DNA from: Sympetrum striolatum | Lineage: Eukaryota > Arthropoda > Insecta > Odonata > Libellulidae | Assembly (NCBI GenBank): GCA_947579665.1 | Contig: OX388350.1 | Location: forward strand, 89,609,152 to 89,673,151 | DNA: 64,000 bases | Reading direction: 5' to 3' | Made by a program: the position numbers and the translations under genes | In this document: positions 24,259 through 33,845 of the stretch, piece after piece | How the letters are laid out: every line of letters starts with the position of its first letter | Position numbering within the stretch: position 1 is the first letter of the stretch | Notes under the pieces: model-generated | Database searches by the model: none | Seen by the model: only the letters and a program-made list of their open reading frames with translations | What the model was told of the DNA's origin: nothing

Positions 24259-24445
24259 ATCCCTGGGGAAAAATTCACCTAGAACGAGGTTAGTCGGATT
24301 AACTGTTTTTACCTCGGTTTACCTCGAGGTGATTACATTATAAGTGGGCCATAACCGCGCTGATACGAGCTGAATTTCGAGGTAAACAGAGGTAAAAACA
24401 GTTATTCCGACTAACCACGTCCTAGGTGGATTTTTCTCCAGGGAT
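24259..24445. repeat. Long inverted repeat (hairpin) at the left end of the element
   Basis: The arm at 24259-24330 (with CACCTAG, ACGAGGTTAGTCGG and TTTTTACCTCGGTTTACCTCG) pairs with 24370-24445 in inverse order. The loop is about 40 bp. The outer tip repeats the ATCCCTGG terminus, so the element has a third copy of its end, inside and inverted. Confidence 0.85.
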
Positions 24446-25316
24446 GGCATGCATGGGTATCTTTTTCTGGAAAATTAAAGATGTGCTAATTATGCAGTTA
24501 TTTAAGTAGTTTGGTATTACACGGCCATATGTCTTACGGCTCTCGTAAAATAAGGTGCGGATTACAAACAGTCAATACGAGGTAAATACAGCTGATGCAT
24601 GCTAAATCCATGTGAAACGAGTACAATACGGTGCGTGTTAATTACAGTCAATACGAGGTAATCCGCATTCGTCCGTATGAGGTCATTACAAGTGACGTTG
24701 GCCATACTCGCTCTGAAAACAACTTATTCACTCTGCAGCCATGTGATACGAGTTATGCTGAGAACTCTCTGTCACGGGTCAGTCACAGTGAAGATGACGT
24801 CGTTTAATTTTAAACCTATTAATGACTATTCACGACACATGGCTGAGTTACAAATTTGATCAATTTGTTTAAACAAATTTATTAAATCTGTAACTGTTTC
24901 TTGCCCAGAATCCATGGATGAGAAACACTCCTAGATGGCTGTTTAATAAATTGAAAACAGGTTGATACGGTGACACAAGAAACAAGGTCATTCCATGTCA
25001 TTCGAGCTCAGATAGTTACAAGACAAAACGAGGCAAATGCAGTTAAAGGTGTTACGAGTTGTTCCGATATGAATACAGAGCCTAATATTCCTTAGGCGTA
25101 GAGTGCTGCATAAGCGTAAGGGAACAGCAAGTTGAAACGAGTTGTTCCGACGTAGAAACAGACCTTGCAAACCTTTGGCGTAGAGTGTTGCATAAACATA
25201 AGGGGATTACGAGTTGAAACGAGCTACTTCCGGAATTAACCGACCTAATACGAGGTAATTCCATGCTTGATTTACCTGGTTTTACCTTGTTTCACCTGTA
25301 ATTTTTCCCCAGGGAT
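24259..25316. mobile_element. Non-autonomous inverted-repeat element with ATCCCTGG ends
   Basis: The left end ATCCCTGGGGAAAAATT is matched by the reverse complement of the right end at 25300-25316. The body is made of many short repeats of the type TACGAGGTAA and GAAACGAGT in irregular array. No coding capacity. No clear target duplication is visible, so the superfamily is undecided. Confidence 0.7.
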
Positions 25317-26047
25317 GTAACAGTTTCAATGATGGACAGCATTACATTGATTTGTGAATGAAAATGAATAGAAGTTACAGCTATTAAACAACATGGCACA
25401 AAATATTTGAGCATGGACCAAGAAAGTTTTCAACATTTTAGAAACATCTCTAAAAACTCGGAACTAGTATTTTGTTTTGATCATACATTTTACCAAATGA
25501 AAATACATTTCCCATTAGCAGTTGACTTCAAAACGGAAATTTAATTTTTAGAAGGGTCTTACGTTTCCAAAGGTCTTGATTTAAGGTCATTAAATTGTAT
25601 GGAAGTGAATTTCTGTGAAGATGATCATGATATCAGGACAAAGAAAAGAAATTTTAGAGGTTATGTGGTGGCAAACACTTGGGTTGGTAAAAAGACTCAT
25701 CATTATGACTACCCCTTACAGTGCAAACCAATGGGAACCAGCCTCTAAATTCCAGCATTTACTTAAAGTATTTTTGGGTATTTTCTCCCATAAAGAATTG
25801 AGTATTCTAAGCAGTAATGTCATATAAGACAGTGAATCCATATGTTGCAGAGGTAATTCTTTAGAGAGTGAATGTTACATTGAAAGGAATGGGGAGAGAG
25901 AGAAAAAGAAGTCAGCTTTAGAGAATGCCAAGAAATGTATAAAATCAAATTCGGAGAGATGAGAGTGAGGAACAAAAGGGATCGATCAAAGAGAGGGGCA
26001 CAGAAAAGGATCACTACTAGACAATCTATAATGCCCCCACACTCGAT
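25317..26047. other. Intergenic, nothing recognised
   Basis: AT-rich, no coding signal. Confidence 0.35.
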
Positions 26048-26222
26048 AGTACAGTTCTAGTCTAGTTACCCATCCCTGTCGCAGTGCAGTTTGAGCCATA
26101 GTACAGTTCCAGTCATGTTACCCAGCCCTGTCGCAGTGCAGTTTGAGCCATAGTACAGTTTCAGTCATGTTACCCAGCCCTGCCACAGTGCAGTTTGAGC
26201 TCCAGTACAGTTCCAGCACAGT
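26048..26222. repeat. 52-bp tandem repeat, about 3.3 copies
   Basis: AGTACAGTT recurs at 26048, 26100, 26152 and 26204, exactly 52 bp apart. Each unit also carries TTACCCA.CCCTG.C.CAGTG and CAGTTTGAG. Related AGTACAG words continue in degraded form to about 26290 and again at 27470, on the other side of the next element. Confidence 0.9.
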
Positions 26223-26314
26223 GATTCAGCACTGTTACAGTACAGTTATCCTCCAAGTTCAGCTGCCATAGTACAGTCTAGCACAGAAAATTGCACTGTG
26301 ACTGTGCTAAACAT

Positions 26315-27441
26315 ACACTGCGTTTACCAAGCGATCTCTGCTCGATCTGGTGGCAGCTCGTACGGCTCGTACCGGCAATGTAGGACCGATCTCATAGGAG
26401 GGACGAGTTTATCAACACGAGCTTAACATATCGATATTTGCGATATTCACGTATCGACTGCAAATCATCGAGATTTGACGGCCGCCATTGTGCTTCTTCG
26501 TGGTGTTATTTATTCAATAAGCAGAAGTGTCCGTTGATTCTCAACGGGGATGTTAAATTTCATAAATAGCAGTGTAACAACCTTGATCGTAAGAAATACT
26601 TCATAATTGCTGATAGATGGGAAATAGCAGACATTTTAATTCAATATTCTAAGAAATATAAGTTACAATGAAATCTACAAAGCCGCATCAACTCAATATT
26701 CAATATACTCTGAATGAAAAATATCTTCAACTGAGACGATATAAATATATATTCTAAGATCACATTAGGATAAGCAGGACCACGTTTAAAGTTACATCTT
26801 CATACATGTACAGGAGGACAAATAAATCAAGCATTAAACGTAAATGACAGAAATAAATTACATTTCACTCAAATAAACAAAGATGAATATTCTATACGGA
26901 AAGTAAATGTATTTTGGAGCTGACTGGTATCTCAATCTTAAAATATGTAAAATAAACACGAACCACAAAAGCAATCAAAATAGAAACAAAGATTCAACAC
27001 CAATAATAGGAGGATAGTAAATTAATATGGAGTGGAAGCACTTAAAAACAAAGAATAAATCAATTTTTGCAAGGGAATGAGTTTGTTTACACATGGTAAT
27101 TTAGACAAAATTTTAGTATATTGTATCAATATTCTCGCAATTGCGAATCGCAAGCGATATTCACCGACGAAAATAAGAATCTTTATTCAATTTCCCTTCT
27201 TTTGATGATAGCGCCAGGAGTTATTGCGATTGTATTTGTTTCCGTCCGCTGACAAAAGAAAAGGGGAGTCCGCAAGAACACCGAGGCGACCGATGTCGTG
27301 CAGAACCTGGTCCACTTTTTTTGCCGGGTTGAGTTCAGCTCTCTTTTAGCCATTCTAGCCCGCGCTGCTCAGCGCGTTTCTGTTTACCAACTCGAACTGA
27401 CTTGGCAGCACCGATCTGAGATCGCTTCGCAAACGCAGTGT
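26315..27441. mobile_element. Non-autonomous inverted-repeat element (ACACTGCGTTT ends)
   Basis: The left end ACACTGCGTTTACCAAGCGA and the reverse complement of the right end, ACACTGCGTTTGCGAAGCGA, differ at two positions and both continue as TCTC. The AGTACAG-type repeat is found on both flanks, which shows insertion into that tract. There is no transposase. A clear target duplication was not found. Confidence 0.75.
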
Positions 27442-28478
27442 GATAAGTTTAGTTCAGTTACATTGCACATTTAGTACAGCCACTATACAGATTTTTTTGT
27501 ATGGGTTGTTGGACATGGAAGAAGAGTTGAAGGAGTGAGTAGTGGGGAGACAAGGACTTGGTGGAAAACTATTAGTATTATAGAAAAGAGGAAGATAAAA
27601 AAAGAACTCATTAAAAGAGCTAGCTAAAATTAATGGATCATCTAATTCTTCATAACTTTTTGGAAGAGAAAAGGTTCATTTACGGCCAATGTTTTCATAT
27701 AATATATTCCATGCTGCCTTAGTGCACTTGGGAGCATTCATAATTAAGGAACTATTGTGGGATTCCTTGTTAGATTTGAGGAAACGTCCGCACAGTCTCT
27801 TGAGATTGAGTTATAATTCGTTGATATTAGCATCACCATGATGTTTATATAACTGGTGACGATTTTTTAGCTCTCAGGATGATTCAGAAATATCAGGTGT
27901 CATTCATTTATTACCAGGTTTATGTTTGGATTTTACTTTGCTTAACTAGGGGAAAAGTGGGATCGAAAAGATATAAAAATTTACGATAGAACATATTGAA
28001 AGTGTTTTTCAATATATATGCATTATAAATGGGGGACCAATTTTCACGCTGCAGAAGATGAGAGAGTATTTGAGATTTAGACTTACTAAAAATTCTTGTG
28101 AATTGAGAGTATGAATTACGATTTATACCTTTGCCTCACCACGATATATGAATCATGAAAACCTTTTCGCTTTCAAACTCTTCCCACTCTTCGCACGAAC
28201 GATTACTATCGAGTAGTTGATATTCGATATCTCTACTCGATAGAGTCGATAGCTTCTTCCGATCCTCAGGCATGCATCATGCTTGTTGTGAACAGTTCGA
28301 ACAGTTGTGATGGTTTGAGTGCTTTAAGTCTAAACTGACTATCGTTGTAGCGTGGTTTACTTTCGTAACTGTTGAGGATACAATACAGTGGAATCTATTG
28401 TGTTGCCTTTCTCACATTTACATTTTACTTTAAATTTGTTCAAATTGGTGGCGTTGAAGCTGTCTGGAAATCATAAAA
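27442..28478 (+). other. Upstream region and 5' UTR of SNRNP40
   Basis: Non-coding. The last few hundred bases are expected to hold the promoter and 5' UTR. No TATA box at a convincing place can be named. The inverted repeat at 28206-28243 lies here. Confidence 0.4.
28206..28243. promoter_or_regulatory. Inverted repeat CTATCGAGTAG / CTACTCGATAG in the promoter region
   Basis: Two perfect 11-bp arms (28206-28216 and 28233-28243) separated by 16 bp, with two further TCGATA-like words (TTCGATAT, GTCGATAG). TATCGATA-type sites are promoter elements of housekeeping genes in insects (DRE class). These copies only resemble that motif, and their role is inferred from position, about 240 bp before the start codon. 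Confidence 0.4.
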
Positions 28479-28589
28479 ATGCCAACGATGGAGGTTAAAC
28501 GCAAAGCCGACGAACTGGCTGTTGTTCCTGCCGCGAAAAGAACGCGCACTGAAGCAGTGGCTGTGGTGCTAGAAGGGGAAACAGAGACG
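28479..28589 (+). CDS. SNRNP40: U5 snRNP 40 kDa protein (WD40), coding exon 1
   Basis: Six exons (28479-28589, 28667-28793, 40590-40763, 52966-53183, 56028-56246, 56650-56815) join in phase into 338 codons plus one base. They follow the known protein repeat by repeat. SNRNP40 is a seven-bladed WD40 propeller in the U5 snRNP and tri-snRNP that binds PRPF8 and acts in pre-mRNA splicing in the nucleus. This exon starts at an ATG in a good context (AAAATGCC) and codes for 37 residues: a basic tail (MEVKRKADELAVVPAAKRTR) like that of the family, then an acidic end. The donor is ACG|GTCAGT and the intron is phase 0, only 77 bp. Confidence 0.93.
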
Positions 28590-28666
28590 GTCAGTATCAT
28601 TTAAGTCTTGTATGAAAAAAACCTTAATTTTATGTCATGTGACCGATGAATTTCGTATGTTTATAG

Positions 28667-28793
28667 GCCCCGCGAACTTCCAGTTTGATGGCTCCCATAA
28701 TGTTGCTGGAGGGTCACCAAGGTGAAATATTTACCGCAGAGTTTCATCCCGAAGGGCAGTACTTGGCGTCTTCAGGATTCGACCGACAGATCT
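28667..28793 (+). CDS. SNRNP40: SNRNP40 exon 2 (start of the propeller, WD repeat 1)
   Basis: Acceptor TTTATAG at 28666, donor TCT|GTGAGC at 28794. Codes for PRTSSLMAPIMLLEGHQGE followed by the rest of WD repeat 1 up to GFDRQI. The GH dipeptide and the ASSGFD signature are those of the family's first blade. It ends with one base of the next codon (phase 1 intron of 11.8 kb). Confidence 0.95.
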
Positions 28794-29885
28794 GTGAGCA
28801 CCTTATTACTTAATTTCATTGAATATAGCTTTTGCTGTGTCAATAGGTATAGTAGTTCCTTCAAAGAAGGTGTTAAGCATAGCGCAGGAAAGCAATGAAT
28901 GATCTAATGCTCAAAATTTCGAAATTGGTGACATAGAAATGGATATTCTTTAGGATAATTGATAGATTACAGTTCCTGCCACCCAATTCTCATGAATGGA
29001 ATATTTGTAATATCGTACTGGGTAGAGAAAATTTATCTTTCGTTTACTTTCGCCACAGTTCATGGCTGAAATGACATGGATACCACTGTTGAGGTACGAG
29101 TCCAGTTAATACCGGCTTAATTTAGGTCTATCCTCATGAAATGCCAAGAAGAGTATTGTTCTTATCTTACATGAACATATTGAAGTTATTGTATTCTGGC
29201 TAGGTGAGAAATTCAAGGGCAAACTACCTCACTCTTCATCCTGCATAATGAGGCTCATTCTCTCATATTCCCTCTTGATAGCTTTTGCTAAAGGGGTGAG
29301 TTTTCAACCATAATTGAGGCTGATTACTTTGCAGACAGACAGATCCAACTGAAAAAAGGGATAAGGATGATGTGGTACGGATTATTATCTTTGACCAATT
29401 TTGTTTTGTTGATTTTGCTATTGTTTCTCATAACATGGTTAAAATTGATCTTATTTCTGCTTTGAGCCAGAATTTCATTTCTCATTGAAAGTGAAAACTT
29501 TAGTCTGTATTATGCAATCATCAAAAACAATATATAACTATATGATAGACATTAGTTTTGCAGAGTGCAACCCAACATAGGATGCCAAAAGCTATACATA
29601 AAAGCATTTTTTTTGGTGTGACATATGCGGTTGTCCCTCCTTTAGGGGAGATGATAATAATGACAAGTTTATTATACAGGATCAAGCCATTTTACATGAA
29701 ATTATATGGAAATAAAAAGTACTTGAGAATAAATTTAAATTTCAAAATATAACGATAGCAAAGGATAGCATCAGAAATTCAAAAAGATTATACAAAATTA
29801 TAAAAATTAAATACAATATCAAGGTAAAAAGCAAAGTAAATATAATAGTAAACAAGAAAAATGTTTTGGAAAAAACAGTTATAAT
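28794..29885 (+). other. 5' part of SNRNP40 intron 2, nothing recognised
   Basis: AT-rich intron DNA before the first LINE fragment; no repeat identified. Confidence 0.4.
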
Positions 29886-29889
29886 CAAG

Positions 29890-30825
29890 CTGTCAAAGCA
29901 TTTCTTATATATTTCTTAAAGGTTGGTAGAGAACAGGTAAATATTTCATTCTTATGATTAGGTGAGTTATAATATCGCATAATTCTATCGAGAGGAGAAA
30001 AATGAGAGTATATGTTATTAGCATAAGGAAAGAATTTAGTGATTAATTTAGTTGGAACATTTAAGCATCAAGTTAGGATATATAATTGTTTAGTAAGTGG
30101 TGAAAGAACATTATGCTAGCAGTTTTATGTCTAATGTTTAGTGTCTGCTGATCACATTTTTGCATGATTAAGATGTTATTTATAATATGAGGATCACCTC
30201 CAGACTTAATCCACAACAATGTAATAAATTTGCACTGAACTCTCTCCAACACTATAAAAATGTAAGATAATGTGCAGACCATAAATGGGAATCATAGGTC
30301 TAACAATATAGCAAAAAAATATATTATAACAAGTTGCTATGCTGTATGCTGTGGACATTTTTCATTGATCGGAAGATAAAACCAAGAATCTTGTGAGCTT
30401 TTAAAGACGTCCGTCTAATATTGGAATTGAAATTCATTTTAGTATCAAAGTAAACACCCAAAGCTGAGAAACCGTGGACCCTGAAAGGCACGCTGTCAAG
30501 AGAGTACTCATATCGTATGGAACTTTTGAGTCTAGAAAAAGTAATAACATTTTGAAATGTTGAGATTCATATGGTTGAGAGAGCTCCAAACACTTAATCC
30601 TCCTAAGGAGTTCTGTAGTTCAATACAGCTGGTTGTTGATTGTATGGAATAGTTTTAGATCTGCATTGGAGATCAATTGGGCTTATATAAGAGCTGAAAT
30701 AATTAATAATGTAAATAGGCGGGGGCCTAGGTGAGATTCCTGAGGGACCTCAAAAGTAGCAGAAAAAGGGACATAGTTCTTTATCGATTTCGACCCAACC
30801 TCTCCTATCAGTTAAGTAACTTCTT
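29890..30825 (-). pseudogene. Jockey/CR1-group LINE reverse transcriptase remnant
   Basis: Read on the minus strand, the decayed frame gives FSATFEVPQESHLGPRLFTL at its upstream end. It goes on through LNHMNLNISKCYYF, then LGVYFDTKMNFNSNIRRT and KAHKILGFIFRSMKN. This order (PQG.LGPLLF box, thumb, then the LGV..D..L region) is that of Jockey/CR1-type LINE reverse transcriptases. A further piece (VLERVQCKFITLLWIKS, 30282-30073) fits the C-terminal part. The ADD box has been lost to frameshift. It is many stops away from function. Confidence 0.7.
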
Positions 30826-30829
30826 GGCC

Positions 30830-32330
30830 AACTTAACAAGGTTCCAGAGATTCCAATAGACTCCAATTATCTCTTAAGCCCATCTCTTCCCAATCAAGTG
30901 TTTTCAAAACTTCTTCTAAAATGGCTGTGAACAAGATGGAAGAAAGACCGTCACCTTGTCGAACTCCCTTCTCAATCTTGATTAATTTGATTTGAAAGGA
31001 GGCAGGGATATACCCAAAGACACTTAGACCTTTAAGGTCCATTGTGCCATCTGCCATTATGTGAGATTACCCATGGAGTCCCAAGGCCTTTGAAAAGGCA
31101 AGGACACTACCTATGGGTAAATCTCTTATATCACTGGGTTCCTGTTAAAAGGTACCCATGCAACGATACCATGTCCCATTTACAGCCAGGCATTCACAGA
31201 GGAGATGGATAGTAGATTCCTCCTCTAAATTGCACCATCTGCAGCTTGAGGAATCTGTCATTCCCCTGTTGTAGTGGTGCTTCCTCACCTGGTAGTGTCC
31301 AGTAAGCAGTCCTACCATGGTCTCAATCTTCAATTCATAGGTCTCTTCATACAGCATTACGGAAACTGTGGGATTCTCATGTACACTGCACAAGAGACGG
31401 ATGTACTCAGAATCTATCCCTTGATTCTTCAGAGTGGAGGAGGTACTTACCGAGTCGAAGGCCTGTTCGTAATCCACAAAGCAGAAGATGAGTGGCATCT
31501 TGTACTCATTCGCTCTTTTAATAATTTCCTATTGTGTGTGGATGTGGTCTATAGTGCTAGGCTGGGCTGAAGACAGGGTCATCTTAAGACGTTCAGCTAT
31601 TATCCTCATGAATGTCTTATAGACAACTGGAAGGAGGCTAATGGGGCGATAGTTCTTCAAATCTTCTTTGCTTCCTTTCTTGTGTAGAAGGGCAATCCTT
31701 GCATGGTTCCGTTCCTTGAGAATCATTCCTTGTTTTAAACAATTACTGAATAATTGTGCTAAACATTAGCAATCTCTGTTCCACCAGCTTTCAGATGCTC
31801 CGCCAACACTCCATCTGCTCCTCCTGCTTTCCCATTCTTCATCTGCTTAATTGCAGCCATTACCTCTTCTGGGAGAATTGAGATGGGATTTTGTGAGTTT
31901 GGCTTTCCTCTTGGTTTTCCTCTTCGGCATTTCCCATCTTCCTGTGTAATTTGCCAAAGTATTCTGTTACAGTCCTCAAAATTGCTGGTCTGTTGTATGT
32001 TTTTGTGCCATCTCCTTTCTGTAAGGCTGTTTCTGTAATCTGTTTCTTACCAATTGCTAGGCATTCTCTAGCCCTCTTTATGCTCTTATTATTTTCTATG
32101 GCCTCTTGCACAAGCTTTTCATTGAAATTCCTCACATCTTCCTTGATTGCTACTCTGATGGCTTTGCAAAGCTCAGCATATACAATGTTATCTCTCGGAG
32201 TGTCTGAATTCTTCACTTCCATCATTTCATCATTTGCTGGGTTCTAGCACTAAACTTCTTATCCTTAGGTTTTCTTGGCATGCTTGCTACTTCCTTGTCG
32301 CTTTCTTCATGACTTCCATAACTTTGGTTT
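30830..32330 (-). pseudogene. RTE-like LINE remnant (RT domain), with an insertion
   Basis: Minus-strand frames in order: a pre-RT segment (32225-31860, with KAIRVAIKEDVRNFNEKLVQ), then LLHKKGSKEDLKNYRPISLL at 31690-31630, then FCFVDYEQAFDSVSTSSTL at 31490, and finally KIEKGVRQGDGLSSILFTAI at about 30980-30900. These are RT blocks of the RTE group (KKG..D..NYRPISLL, VDYE.AFDSV, KGVRQGD). An insertion separates the last two. Several frameshifts and stops. The right edge is approximate. Confidence 0.82.
30980..31320 (-). mobile_element. 5'-truncated LINE insertion with a 10-bp target duplication
   Basis: TCTCAATCTT occurs at 30970-30979 and again at 31321-31330, exactly where the RT frame of the surrounding LINE breaks (KIE before, KIEKGVRQGD after). 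The 341 bp between carry, on the minus strand, VGLLTGHYQVRKHHYNRGMT and CRWCNLEEESTIHLLCECLA, the C-terminal part of a LINE-encoded RNase H domain. This is therefore a different LINE from its host. Confidence 0.85.
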
Positions 32331-32889
32331 TGAGTTCTTCCTCTTGAAGTGCCGAGAATTTATTTCATAGTTCCGGCTAAAACTCCTTTGTTATCGGATA
32401 GTTTACCGATATTTATCTCATCCTTCTCGCAAGAAACCAACTTCTTTCGTTCCATACCGATGAGTTACAGAATATAGCCCCAGTTAGCATATCTAGAATT
32501 GTCAATTGATGTGAGAGACGAAGTCTGACAAGCAAATGATAATCTTAGATGCATTATCTGTTAAATGTTTTTTTTTCACAATTATTTGGGTGATATTTGA
32601 AATAAAAACGCTGGAAAGACAAATATTACGACACTATGTACAGCACAAAAAACTCTCAATGGTACAGTGACATTTTTTGTGTAGAACTTCTTTGGGAAAA
32701 CACACTTGGTTAATGTTTAAAAATGCTCTTTCCTCTTTATTGGCCAGTTTTATGTCCTTTTCATCTATCTGTCAGAACTTGTCCATTAAAAGGGACTTTT
32801 AATAATAACTTCTCTAATGGAAACAGGAAGACCCCAATTTCATCCATTTTAATAATCATTACTATTTACAAAGATATACAACCATTCCC

Positions 32890-32975
32890 TAGCCAGAAAA
32901 ATCTCACAAGCTGGGATTTGAACCCAGGACCTCGGCATTAGAGTACCAGCACGCCAACCGCTTTGAATGCTAAAA
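32890..32975 (-). repeat. tRNA-derived SINE head
   Basis: Read on the minus strand: GCGGTTGGCGTGCTGGTACT (A-box-like GGCGTGCTGG), then about 20 bp, then TCCTGGGTTCAAATCCCAGC, a perfect B-box GGTTCAAATCC inside a T-arm that pairs CTGGG with CCCAG. The 5' acceptor arm does not pair, so it is not a working tRNA gene. A tRNA-derived SINE is the best reading; its tail would extend towards 32700. Confidence 0.7.
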
Positions 32976-33449
32976 CCTTGAACCTATAATTTGATAAATT
33001 TTGCCTACTATTAAAAAAAAATACCTTTTTAGCACTAAGCAATTCTACTGACATGTTCATTGATTAAAAAAATAAGTTTACTAACAAAATAACAAGTGAT
33101 CACCAATTCATTGGTGGCTTGGCGTAGTCACAGCATATTGTTGCAACGCACTAGCAAAACCTGCTTCATTAAACAATCACTACGGATAACAAATGTGACT
33201 CAAGCGAGTTCCAGCTAGCGTATCACATGATGCTCTGCCACCGGAGTTGCCTGATCAAACACTTGGATGGTTTTTAGTGGTACTTAGCACGTACTGACAT
33301 ATTTCAGTAAAAGCCAACGCAGGTCCAGTCCTACGCTTATGAAATTTCATTTACAGACCTCATATAAACAAATTAAGATGGTATGAATTCGAAAAAATTA
33401 CTTTGATTATTTTTGGGCCAACCTAACGCGTATAGTACAGCAAACGTCA

Positions 33450-33845
33450 ATAAAAAGTTACCACCTTCGACGCAACCAGCATAACTGGAGAAGAGTGAGT
33501 CTTTGAGATTCTCTGTTTTGAGCCTGCTTATCATCTTCCTCTTTTTATGCCTGCCACATTTTGAAGGCTTTAGTGTAGCTATAAATGTTATAAATACTCA
33601 CTTAAAATCATTGCTTTTGATGCTGTATAAACAGAATTGCATTACAAAAGAATTCAATTTGTTAAATCTGCTCGAATCCCTTGCGTAATTCGCTCTTCTT
33701 CATAAAATATTGGAAATGAATTACTTTGGCCACTCATATTTGTTCCTAGAATATAATTTTCCATCAATGCAGACTTAGAATGTACTTGGTTATTTTGGTT
33801 AATGCTCCACATGCCTGCAGGATGAACGTTTTTGTAAAACTTATG
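33450..33845. repeat. Dispersed repeat, copy 1 of an unnamed family
   Basis: Collinear with 53428-53815. Shared words in order are AAAGTT.CC.CCT, TTTTGAAGGCTTT, CATTGCTTTTGATGCTGTA, GAATTACTTTG.(C/T).ACTCATATTT, CATCAATGCAGA or CATCTATGCAGA, GGTTATTTTGG and GCAGGATGAAC. No coding frame or terminal inverted repeats seen. Confidence 0.85.

Noticed and set aside
31145..31498. 117-codon frame joining an RT part and an RNase H part as one protein
   Set aside because: The join is created by the LINE insertion between two TCTCAATCTT copies and is not a natural fusion.
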